Part shown: positions 1 to 4,798 of the stretch, piece by piece
How positions within the stretch are numbered: the first letter of the stretch is position 1
Layout of the letters: the number at the start of each line of letters is the position of its first letter
DNA from: Candidatus Sungbacteria bacterium RIFCSPLOWO2_01_FULL_47_10
Lineage (GTDB): Bacteria > Patescibacteriota > Minisyncoccia > Sungbacterales > GWA2-42-14
Direction of reading: 5' to 3'
DNA length: 5,317 bases
Assembly (NCBI GenBank): GCA_001820675.1
Contig: MHQO01000066.1
Location: 1-5,317, forward strand
Notes under the pieces: generated by a model
Told to the model about the DNA's origin: nothing
Seen by the model: only the letters and a program-made list of their open reading frames with translations
The model's database searches: none
Position numbers and translations under genes: made by a program

Positions 1-1163
1 ATTCCCGACATTCTGGTTTGAACCAACACCACAGGGTCTATTTATGCTTCAAATTGCTTTTGGACAAAGTAAATATTATGTGGACTCTCTGCGCGAAAAT
101 GTAACTCGTGGAATGAGACAGAAAATACGAAATGGCGTGTGGCCGGTACTTGCGCCACTCGGCTATCTCAATAATCCCAAAACAAGAGGAATTGATGTTG
201 ATACCGAGAAGGCTCCTAAGGTGAGGAAGATTTTTGCACTTTACGCCACCGGAAATTACAACTTGCGAGAATTAGCCGAGTGGTGCAAACGAGTAAATTT
301 CAAAAGCAATTTGGAGCGGGATATTTCTATATCCCAAGTCCACAATATCCTCCAAAATATTTTCTACATCGGGCTTATGAAATATAAAGGCGAAATCCAT
401 GAAGCCACGCACGAGCCGCTTATCTCAAAGAAACTTTTTGATAAAGTGCAGGAAATTATGCGAGAGAAGGGCAAGCCGCAAAAAGTGAAGACGCATAACT
501 TTCCTTTTCTTGGCTTAATGAAATGTCCTTGCTCTGCGGCGATAACTGCTGAAAAGAAGATCAAGCCGAGCGGCAGGGAATATATTTATTATCGTTGCAC
601 CAAAAAGAAAGGTCCTTGCCAAGAAAAACACTTTTTGCGGCAAGAAGAATTATATTCTCAAATCAAATCTTTTCTTCAAAAAGTTTCTTTGTCGAGCCAC
701 GACACCGAGAAAGTTTTAACCGAGCTGGACCAAGAGGAGTCCCAAGCAAAAGAACAGGCCAAAACCACTATTCAAAACCTCAAGACCAGTTTTTCCGAAA
801 TTGAAAAGAAACTCGAAAAACTACTCGATGTATATTTGGACGAAACTATTACTGCCGAAGAATATGTCTCTCGCAAAGAAAAACTGGTCAAGCAAAAAGT
901 CGGTTTGCAGGAGAAAATCCGAGATTTTGAACAGAAGGGTCTATCGTGGCTCGAACCGGCTCGTGAGTTCGTTTTGTCCTTAAATCAAGCCGCGAAACTG
1001 CTTGAGTCAGAAAACAAACCTGAAATAACAACATTTCTTAAAAATATCGGCTCGAACTGCATTTTGCAGAATCGCCAACTGATTTTTTCGCCCAAAATTC
1101 AATACGAATTGACCGCCGAGCGAAGCGAGGCGGTTTCCAATTCCTTGCAGTTTTCTAAAATGT
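1..1163 (+). mobile_element. Probable right end of an integrative element inserted at tRNA-Ala
   Basis: The recombinase gene runs straight into the 3' end of a tRNA gene lying on the opposite strand. This is the usual arrangement when an element integrates into a tRNA 3' end with its integrase gene next to one attachment site. The tRNA is intact, as expected if the element carries the replacement 3' sequence. The element would extend leftwards beyond the window, so its other end, cargo and matching direct repeat are not visible. The exact crossover point is unknown; base 1163, the tRNA discriminator, is used as a nominal boundary. This is an inference from gene arrangement, not from a seen direct repeat. 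Confidence 0.45.
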
Positions 1164-1222
1164 GGACCCAGCGAGAATCGAACTCGCGCCTCCGCAATGC
1201 GAATGCGGCGTTTTACCACTGA
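1..1222 (+). CDS. Large serine recombinase (site-specific integrase), 5'-truncated by window edge
   Basis: This is a DNA recombinase that would cut and rejoin attachment sites to move an integrative element. The reading frame is open from base 2, so the catalytic serine and most of the resolvase domain lie off the left edge. Residues are numbered from the Met at base 44, which is internal and not the true start. The end of the resolvase domain and long linking helix come first (PTPQGLF just before that Met, then AFGQSKYYVDSLRENV). The Recombinase DNA-binding domain follows (about 38-140, starting LGYLNN and including YIGLMKYKGEIHEATHEPLI). Next is a zinc ribbon with Cys161, 163, 185 and 192, then a coiled coil (about 225-295). 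The first cysteine pair is CxC rather than the usual CxxC. Residues 355-367 are encoded by a hairpin, and residues 374-392 plus the TGA stop are antisense tRNA-Ala sequence. The native C-terminus may therefore have been replaced at integration. The family call is firm; the target site is inferred. Confidence 0.93.
   Translation, partial: FPTFWFEPTPQGLFMLQIAFGQSKYYVDSLRENVTRGMRQKIRNGVWPVLAPLGYLNNPKTRGIDVDTEKAPKVRKIFALYATGNYNLRELAEWCKRVNFKSNLERDISISQVHNILQNIFYIGLMKYKGEIHEATHEPLISKKLFDKVQEIMREKGKPQKVKTHNFPFLGLMKCPCSAAITAEKKIKPSGREYIYYRCTKKKGPCQEKHFLRQEELYSQIKSFLQKVSLSSHDTEKVLTELDQEESQAKEQAKTTIQNLKTSFSEIEKKLEKLLDVYLDETITAEEYVSRKEKLVKQKVGLQEKIRDFEQKGLSWLEPAREFVLSLNQAAKLLESENKPEITTFLKNIGSNCILQNRQLIFSPKIQYELTAERSEAVSNSLQFSKMWTQRESNSRLRNANAAFYH
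1106..1143. repeat. Inverted repeat / hairpin beside the tRNA-Ala 3' end
   Basis: The left arm is GAATTG followed by ACCGCC (1106-1117) and the right arm is GGCGGT, a TTC bulge, then CAATTC (1129-1143). Together they give 12 paired bases around an 11-base loop containing GCGAAGC. The hairpin sits 19 bases from the 3' end of tRNA-Ala and inside the recombinase frame, where it encodes a TAERSEAV stretch. I associate GC-rich ERSEA-coding palindromes with dispersed repeats in Parcubacteria-like genomes, but that is recollection. It could be a recombinase site, a dispersed repeat or a 3' end for the tRNA transcript. There is no good T-run on the tRNA side, so it is not a standard terminator. Confidence 0.6.
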
Positions 1223-1233
1223 ACTATGGGCCC
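1163..1233 (-). tRNA. tRNA-Ala (anticodon CGC)
   Basis: The 71-base cloverleaf folds completely. The acceptor GGGCCCA pairs with TGGGTCC, including the G3:U70 wobble that identifies alanine tRNAs. The D arm is GTTC/AAAC with loop AGTGGTA. The anticodon stem CCGCA/TGCGG holds loop TTCGCAT, giving anticodon CGC for codon GCG. The variable loop is AGGC, the T arm is GCGAG/CTCGC with loop TTCGATT, and the discriminator is A73. CCA is not encoded (CAT follows), so a CCA-adding enzyme is needed. The last 19 codons and the stop of the plus-strand recombinase lie antisense within it. A candidate promoter lies at 1266-1294. Confidence 0.95.
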
Positions 1234-1265
1234 GATACGGCATAAATTCCAAAAAATACTTACAT

Positions 1266-1294
1266 ATCATAATTTTTAAAAAGTAAAAAAGCAA
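1266..1294 (-). promoter_or_regulatory. Candidate promoter for tRNA-Ala
   Basis: On the - strand, TTGCTT (1294-1289) and TATGAT (1271-1266) are separated by 17 bases in a very AT-rich stretch. This predicts a start near 1259 and a leader of about 26 bases before the tRNA. The -35 hexamer lies within the 3' arm of the pyrF terminator hairpin, so the two signals overlap. If the promoter is real, the tRNA is made independently of pyrF. Confidence 0.45.
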
Positions 1295-1308
1295 GCATTT
1301 TGCTTGCT
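1285..1308 (-). terminator. Rho-independent terminator of pyrF
   Basis: On the - strand, AGCAAGCA, loop AAA and TGCTTGCT form a perfect 8-bp hairpin, followed immediately by six T residues. The stem begins at the base directly after the pyrF TAG stop codon. This is a textbook intrinsic terminator and separates pyrF from tRNA-Ala. Confidence 0.9.
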
Positions 1309-2040
1309 CTACGGTTCGTATAAACATTGCTCTTGTTCTTTTGAGGCAAGAAAATCGGCAATGTTCTGCCGAATCTTGCGCAGAGATTCCTTTGGATCCG
1401 GTGACTCCGTAATCGGTCTTCCGATCACCAGATAATCCGACCCGGCCCAAACCGCCTCTTCCGGGGTTGCGACTCTTTTCTGGTCATCGGCGTCATTCCT
1501 CCACCAGGAGGGCCTGATGCCCGGCGTTATTTTAAGGACGCGGCGGTAGCCCGGGTAGCGGTTCAGCAATTTGAGATCGGCGGCAGAGCAAATGACGGCG
1601 TCAGCTTTCACAAGAACAATCGTGAATGCCGCATGGAAAAAATCTCTTTCTGCGAAACTTTTCTCCGAAGTGAGAACCGTAGTGCCTGCGATACCGCATG
1701 CGTCACTGTTGCCGATTGCGGACAGTGCCGCTTGCAGGCGATCTTTTCCACCGTTGCCCGATGCGTCAACGCTTATGAGGTTCGCCCCCGCGCGCGAAAG
1801 TTTTTTTACGCAATTTGTGACGGTATACGGAATGTCCTCGAGTTTTGGGTCGCAAAACACTTTTCCGAAACGGCGGAGTTTCGGGATAACGGACACGCCC
1901 GCTTCGAGCAAAAGATCGTTGATTTTAAATCCCCAGCACATGCCCGAAAGCCGTTCTGCAACGAAAAGCGCCCCATTCACTTCCATATTATCAAGAGCCA
2001 CAATGATTTGTACTCCCTGCTTCGTTTTTGGGAGCGACAT
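1309..2040 (-). CDS. pyrF: Orotidine 5'-phosphate decarboxylase
   Basis: This enzyme converts OMP to UMP and CO2, the last step of de novo UMP synthesis, in the cytoplasm as a dimeric TIM barrel. Family motifs appear in order: IIVALD (D17), GFKI (K39), then the catalytic block DPKLEDIPYT holding D64, K66 and D69. It ends with TPGIRP, DQKRVATPEEAVWAGSDYLVIGRPIT, the phosphate-binding end of the barrel. At 243 residues it has normal length. The ATG at 2040 is chosen because AAGAAGAGAG lies 5 bases upstream and the first strand then begins at residue 11. A TTG at 2091 would add 17 residues (MCNECGKESGVFKKRVA) that match nothing in the family. One oddity is VDASGNGG, where many homologues have a VHxxGG-like segment. 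No other pyrimidine genes are in view. It is probably monocistronic, given the terminator at its stop codon. Confidence 0.93.
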   Translation of the reverse strand: MSLPKTKQGVQIIVALDNMEVNGALFVAERLSGMCWGFKINDLLLEAGVSVIPKLRRFGKVFCDPKLEDIPYTVTNCVKKLSRAGANLISVDASGNGGKDRLQAALSAIGNSDACGIAGTTVLTSEKSFAERDFFHAAFTIVLVKADAVICSAADLKLLNRYPGYRRVLKITPGIRPSWWRNDADDQKRVATPEEAVWAGSDYLVIGRPITESPDPKESLRKIRQNIADFLASKEQEQCLYEP

Positions 2041-2212
2041 CGCAACTCTCTTCTTGAAAACGCCGGATTCTTTCCCACATTCGTTGCACAACAGATGCCG
2101 TATTGCAAGCAGTTATAAAAATTCCCGGGCTCGCACCCGTGGTACTCGTACCGTGCGCCGTACGTTGCGTTGTGGCGGTAGCTCGCGGATGGTTTATTCT
2201 CATTCGCCGAAT

Positions 2213-2270
2213 CCCTGAGCGAGCGACCATTCGCCCCTGAATTCATGGTCGAGGGGGGCGAGTCGAAGGG
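2213..2270. repeat. Imperfect palindromic repeat element
   Basis: The element is bounded by CCCTGAGC on the left and TCGAAGGG on the right. It contains CGACCAT (2224-2230) and ATGGTCG (2245-2251), a 7-bp inverted repeat around 14 bases, and alternative pairing of TCGCCCC with GGGGGGCGA. From memory, CCCTGAGC...GTCGAAGGG palindromes are scattered through intergenic DNA in many CPR and other bacterial genomes. Only one copy lies in this window, so repetition cannot be shown here. It could affect mRNA ends or simply be a dispersed element. Confidence 0.5.
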
Positions 2271-2290
2271 TTACGACTTCGGAAGAATGA

Positions 2291-2324
2291 AAATAAAAAT
2301 ACCCCGTATAGCTCTGCCGCGGGG
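2291..2324 (-). terminator. Probable intrinsic terminator of the response regulator
   Basis: On the - strand, 14 bases after the TGA stop, CCCCG (2324-2320) and CGGGG (2306-2302) form a 5-bp GC stem around 13 bases, followed by TATTTTTATTT. The stem is short and the loop long, but the T-rich tail and the position behind the gene support it. Confidence 0.6.
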
Positions 2325-2338
2325 AGATCAGTTGAGTT

Positions 2339-2776
2339 TCATTTCTTTTTTGATGGCGCCGGCTTGCTTTGCGGCAATGCGGTTCTGTTGGATGTTATTT
2401 CTTTTATTTTCTTTATGAGATCGCTTACGAGGGTGTTTGATTTGATGAGATATTCCTGAACGCCGAGCATCTTGGCGAGTCTTCGGTAGTGAGGGTTATT
2501 GTAGTTTGTCAGGATGAAAACAGGTATTTTTTTTCCGCTTTTCATTTTTCGCACTTCTTTGAGCGCCTCAAACCCGCTTTTGTCGGGCAGGAGGATATCC
2601 AGGACGATAATATTCGGCGCAAATCGCTTGAATTCGCTCATAACGTCTTTTTCACGCGTTACTATCGTATAGTTCGTAAGTCCGGAAATCGCAAATTCGC
2701 GCGTCAAAATGCGTGTCATGAATTCATCATCTTCGATAATAAGGATTTTTGGTTTTGCAGGTCCTTTTTGAGTCAT
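2339..2776 (-). CDS. Single-domain response regulator (CheY-like receiver)
   Basis: This is a cytoplasmic phospho-receiver that would be switched by a histidine kinase. The receiver domain fills residues 9-125. Its acidic pair is D16-D17 (LIIEDDEF), the phosphoacceptor is D60 (IIVLDILLPDKSG), the switch threonine is T90 (FILTN) and the conserved lysine is K112 (EYLIK). No output domain follows, only a Pro/Lys-rich tail (PQSKPAPSKKK) that is probably flexible. At 145 residues it is a typical stand-alone receiver with short extensions. No kinase is present in the window, so its partner is unknown. The neighbouring pil cluster makes a role in twitching motility possible but unproven. The ATG at 2776 has no Shine-Dalgarno and sits where a promoter at 2784-2812 would start transcription. 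An A8 run encodes part of GKKIP (2527-2534). Confidence 0.92.
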   Translation of the reverse strand: MTQKGPAKPKILIIEDDEFMTRILTREFAISGLTNYTIVTREKDVMSEFKRFAPNIIVLDILLPDKSGFEALKEVRKMKSGKKIPVFILTNYNNPHYRRLAKMLGVQEYLIKSNTLVSDLIKKIKEITSNRTALPQSKPAPSKKK

Positions 2777-2783
2777 TGAGGAA

Positions 2784-2812
2784 ATTATAACTTATTTAAG
2801 ACCTCTTGCAAA
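2784..2812 (-). promoter_or_regulatory. Promoter giving a leaderless response-regulator mRNA
   Basis: On the - strand, TTTGCA (2812-2807), a 17-base spacer and a perfect TATAAT (2789-2784) are followed by TTTCCTCA and then the ATG at 2776. The expected start site, about 7 bases after the -10 box, falls at or within a base or two of the initiation codon. There is no room for a ribosome-binding site and none is seen. The match and spacing are strong; leaderless translation is inferred. Confidence 0.7.
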
Positions 2813-2864
2813 ATAATAAGATTCGTAGCCAAAATTTGAGCGAAAATTGTGAAAAATGAGAAGG

Positions 2865-2879
2865 AATAACAGTGTTATT
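2865..2879 (-). terminator. Weak AT-rich hairpin behind tRNA-His, possible terminator
   Basis: AATAAC, three bases and GTTATT form a perfect 6-bp inverted repeat, 16 bases beyond the tRNA-His 3' end. On the - strand it is followed by CCTTCTCATTTTTC, so the T-run is displaced and the stem is AT-only. It is the only hairpin I see that could end the tRNA transcript before the response-regulator promoter. Confidence 0.3.
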
Positions 2880-2894
2880 TCGACTGTTTTTAGG

Positions 2895-2967
2895 GGAGAC
2901 ATAGGGGAGTCGAACCCCTGCCGACAGGTCCACAACCTGCCGTGCTGACCGTTACACCAATGTCTCC
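2895..2967 (-). tRNA. tRNA-His (anticodon GTG)
   Basis: The 73-base cloverleaf includes an encoded extra G at position -1 that pairs with C73, the histidine identity pair. The acceptor GAGACAT pairs with ATGTCTC and the D stem GTGT with GCAC. The anticodon stem GCAGG/CCTGT (one G-U) holds loop TTGTGGA, giving GTG for histidine codons. The variable loop is CGGC, and the T arm AGGGG/CCCCT holds TTCGACT. The bases after C73 are CCT, so CCA is not fully encoded. It lies 46 bases after tRNA-Arg on the same strand, and the two are probably co-transcribed. Confidence 0.95.
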
Positions 2968-2999
2968 ATTCATTTGTTATAACGAAAAAATCGAACATC

Positions 3000-3100
3000 C
3001 GCCCCGTTAAATATCCCCCTGAGAGGAATCGAACCCCTATCAACGCCTTAGAAGAGCGCTGCTCTGTCCGTTGAGCTACAGGGGGATATCTAACGGGGCG
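3000..3100 (-). repeat. 22-bp inverted repeat enclosing tRNA-Arg
   Basis: Bases 3000-3021 and 3079-3100 are reverse complements at 21 of 22 positions. The inner 7 bp are the tRNA-Arg acceptor stem. The outer 15 bp pair the leader (CGCCCCGTTAGATAT in the tRNA sense) with the trailer, including A73 with U at -1. The single mismatch (3010 with 3090) is A-C if read on the + strand but a G-U wobble in the tRNA-sense RNA. The helix is therefore complete only in the tRNA transcript. A role in pre-tRNA processing or stability is inferred. Confidence 0.85.
3014..3085 (-). tRNA. tRNA-Arg (anticodon TCT)
   Basis: The 72-base cloverleaf has acceptor CCCCCTG/CAGGGGG, then T8 A9, and D stem GCTC/GAGC with an 8-base loop. 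The anticodon stem GCGCT/GGCGT (two G-U pairs) holds loop CTTCTAA, giving TCT for AGA/AGG codons. The variable loop is TGAT, the T arm AGGGG/CCTCT holds TTCGATT, and the discriminator is A73. CCA is not encoded. It is flanked by complementary leader and trailer sequences that extend its acceptor stem to 22 bp. I could not find a convincing promoter between it and the upstream membrane-protein gene, so it may be transcribed with the pil genes or from an atypical promoter. Confidence 0.95.
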
Positions 3101-3200
3101 CATTGAGCTGTGGGGTCGGGTCTCTATGGCAAGGTTTCGTGTGAAATCTTTTTGAATACTCGCAAGAGAATGAAAACGGAAATCGGGGAGAATTTTGAAG

Positions 3201-3500
3201 CTATCGGAATAACGGAGGAACATTTTCCATGTTTCCTTCGAGTGCCGTGTTGAACTTGTCTTTTCGCGCATCAAGAATGTTTATGATACCCGTGAGCTCT
3301 TTTCGTTTCAATGTGATCGTGTATTCGCTTGTTACATCTTCGTTTACCGCGTTATAACCGTATATATAAAAGGCCCAAATGTCAATAACAAGGCCCGTGA
3401 TGGCAAGAATGGCGACGGCCGCAAGCGCAAGATACACGGAGGTTTTGAAAGATATCCGGCGCGTGAGTGATTTGATTTTTTGTATGAAAGGAAAATTCAT
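3201..3500 (-). CDS. Small single-pass membrane protein of the pil cluster, function unknown
   Basis: I do not recognise a family with certainty. The 99-residue product has a basic N-terminus (KIKSLTRRISFK, probably cytoplasmic). One strongly hydrophobic segment follows at about residues 20-48, and then a polar, helix-prone tail with LKRKELTGIINILDARKDKF and a C-terminal PPLFR. The same one-helix topology is seen in PilN and PilO, and the gene follows pilO by 73 bases on the same strand, so a role in the pilus inner-membrane complex is plausible. There is no lipobox, so it is not a standard PilP. From memory, short proteins with a similar L..vl..R...F tail occur after pilO in CPR genomes, but I cannot verify this. 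The ATG at 3500 is preferred over a TTG three codons upstream. Only a poor GGA is seen ahead of it. Confidence 0.7.
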   Translation of the reverse strand: MNFPFIQKIKSLTRRISFKTSVYLALAAVAILAITGLVIDIWAFYIYGYNAVNEDVTSEYTITLKRKELTGIINILDARKDKFNTALEGNMENVPPLFR

Positions 3501-3573
3501 ATGCGTCAATCCATCACGTTGTTTCTTGGATATACAAATATTTTTTGTCTCATTCGTTATTCTGCCGCGCGCG

Positions 3574-4173
3574 TCAGTTGCTTAAGGCCGTAACATTCAT
3601 TGAAATACGGAACGGATCTTTTTTTGTCACCCCTCCCGTAATTGAAAGGGTCTGGATTTCCGTCTGAAACTGCAAAAGTTCCAGAAGGGTTAAAAACGCA
3701 TAAACCTCGTTTCCGGTTCCGTCGACCGCTATAAATACTTCTATCCCGAAATGAGGAGTTCCTACAACGGCCGAGGGTGTTGCCCTGACCAGCTTCAGAT
3801 CGATAATGACGCCGCTTGAAGATGCAATGGCGTAGAGGGACTCAAAAAAGGCAAGAGGATTTTCAGCATCGATGACAACATGATTTACGCGTTTCAAATC
3901 CGCATCCGATTCCCTGAGAAGACCTTCAACGCGGCGGATTTCACTGCTCCGCGCCTTCATGAGGGCTATCTCCGATTTCATAGTAAGAATATCATCCGCT
4001 TCTTTTTGAAGCAGTGGAAATACGAAAAAAACAACAGCCGCTGCGACACCAAAGATGCCGACTGCCATTCCCGCAAGGAGTATGATGAATTTTTGTTGCG
4101 ATGATATGCGTTTATACACCGAAGGGGGCACGCATGGGCATCGGAATTTCTCCAGTGAAACCCGAAACGCCAC
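3574..4173 (-). CDS. pilO: Type IV pilus inner-membrane protein PilO-like
   Basis: This is a bitopic protein that pairs with PilN to link the cytoplasmic pilus motor platform to the envelope. The 199-residue reading has a short basic stretch (VYKRISSQQK), one membrane helix at about residues 29-55 and a coiled coil at about 56-97 (EADDILTMKSEIALMKARSSEIRRVE). A C-terminal ferredoxin-like domain (about 106-199) follows, starting NPLAFFESLYAIASSSGV and ending PFRISMNVTAL. Length and order match PilO. Sequence identity to the family is weak, so the call rests on topology and its place after pilM and pilN. The start is uncertain. GTG at 4173 follows the pilN stop by 16 bases but has no Shine-Dalgarno and gives an odd CPC-containing leader. 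GTG at 4119 would give a more natural MYKRISSQQKF start. Confidence 0.82.
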   Translation of the reverse strand: MAFRVSLEKFRCPCVPPSVYKRISSQQKFIILLAGMAVGIFGVAAAVVFFVFPLLQKEADDILTMKSEIALMKARSSEIRRVEGLLRESDADLKRVNHVVIDAENPLAFFESLYAIASSSGVIIDLKLVRATPSAVVGTPHFGIEVFIAVDGTGNEVYAFLTLLELLQFQTEIQTLSITGGVTKKDPFRISMNVTALSN

Positions 4174-4189
4174 ACTGCCGAGTAATGAA

Positions 4190-4726
4190 TTATTTCAACG
4201 TTATATCCAGCGTGAATACGACATTTTGAAGGCGTACGACATTTTCAGGAGGGGAAACGACTTCCAAAACATAGGAGGATCCGGCAAGCGCATCTTTGAA
4301 CGCAAGGAAATCTTTAACAACTTTCGCATTTCCTCCAAGGGCAATCTTTTTGTTTGTGAGCGAATACTCGAATTTTGAAATGGCGACAAGGCCGTCGCTT
4401 ATCCGGTATATTTCCGCAACAAAAGGAAGTGTCCTGCGGATATCTGTTTCACTCCGCTGTAAGAATTGAACGATCCGATTGGATGCATTGATCGATTCTT
4501 CAGCCGCTTTCAGGCGCGCGTTTTCAGGGCTCTCCTTTTCCACATCAAGCAGACGGATTAGATCGGCTTTTTGAAAGTAAAGAAAAATAAAGGTTGGCGC
4601 AAGAAGGGCCAAAAACATTATACCGACAAGCAGGACTGCAATTCCAATGTGAAGCAAAACGTGATTATAAATTTCAAACCGCGTTTCTTTTTTTTGTTGT
4701 TTTGATAGCAGGTTAAGGGAAAACAT
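4190..4726 (-). CDS. pilN: Type IV pilus inner-membrane protein PilN-like
   Basis: This protein bridges cytoplasmic PilM and periplasmic PilO in the pilus alignment complex. Of 178 residues, the N-terminal FSLNLLS (2-8) corresponds to the INLLP-type motif by which PilN binds the PilM groove. A basic stretch, one membrane helix (about 23-51, LLHIGIAVLLVGIMFLALL) and a coiled coil (about 52-95) follow. The C-terminal ferredoxin-like domain (about 96-178) includes RTLPFVAEIYRISDGLVAISKFEYS and ends VVFTLDITLK. Length and order fit the family. It lies 72 bases after pilM and 16 bases before pilO, as expected for one operon. No Shine-Dalgarno precedes the ATG at 4726. An A8 run at 4688-4695 encodes the QQKKE segment near the N-terminus. 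Confidence 0.87.
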   Translation of the reverse strand: MFSLNLLSKQQKKETRFEIYNHVLLHIGIAVLLVGIMFLALLAPTFIFLYFQKADLIRLLDVEKESPENARLKAAEESINASNRIVQFLQRSETDIRRTLPFVAEIYRISDGLVAISKFEYSLTNKKIALGGNAKVVKDFLAFKDALAGSSYVLEVVSPPENVVRLQNVVFTLDITLK

Positions 4727-4798
4727 GAAGAATGGCGTAAAACGATAAATCGAACATTATCAATATTAATTTGTTGGGCGTGCTTGGTTGCGAAGTGG

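Larger units (their letters stand above)
2041..2338. other. Noncoding stretch between the response regulator and pyrF
   Basis: I see no convincing gene here. On the - strand it holds the response-regulator terminator (2291-2324), a palindromic repeat (2213-2270) and then a GC-rich segment with small hairpins at 2141-2152 (GGTACTCGTACC) and 2126-2139 (CGGG/CCCG around six bases). A TATAAC at 2117-2112 could be a pyrF -10 box, but no good -35 accompanies it. Open frames such as 2246-1977 start inside the repeat and run into pyrF out of phase, so I treat them as chance. The part from about 2105 to 2041 would be the 5' leader of pyrF. Confidence 0.55.

Noticed and set aside
1..1222. Search for a CRISPR array or toxin-antitoxin cargo on the element
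   Set aside because: Only the recombinase is in view; no regularly spaced repeats or small paired frames were found.
1007..1450. Minus-strand open frame across tRNA-Ala and the pyrF 3' end
   Set aside because: It runs through a tRNA, a terminator and part of pyrF out of phase, so it is an accidental frame.
2126..2160. GC-rich hairpins considered as a tRNA-like or other structured RNA gene
   Set aside because: There is no cloverleaf, no match to tmRNA, SRP RNA or RNase P conserved segments, and the stems are only 4-5 bp.
1571..2218. Long plus-strand open frames opposite pyrF
   Set aside because: They are antisense to a well-supported pyrF with intact catalytic motifs, and their translations show no domain or plausible composition.
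1977..2246. An 89-codon minus-strand open frame rich in Tyr, Asn and Cys (ATG at 2246)
   Set aside because: It starts inside the palindromic repeat, overlaps the beginning of pyrF in another phase, has no ribosome site and resembles no family I know. A small Cys-rich peptide cannot be fully excluded.
2797..2812. AGACCTCTTGCAAAA-like sequence resembling an insertion-sequence terminus
   Set aside because: No matching inverted end, target duplication or transposase fragment is visible nearby, and the stretch is better explained as the response-regulator promoter.
2792..3274. Minus-strand open frame across tRNA-Arg and tRNA-His
   Set aside because: It is translated through two complete tRNA genes and carries the peptide PPVAQRTEQRSSKALIG, a typical artefact of translating tRNA.
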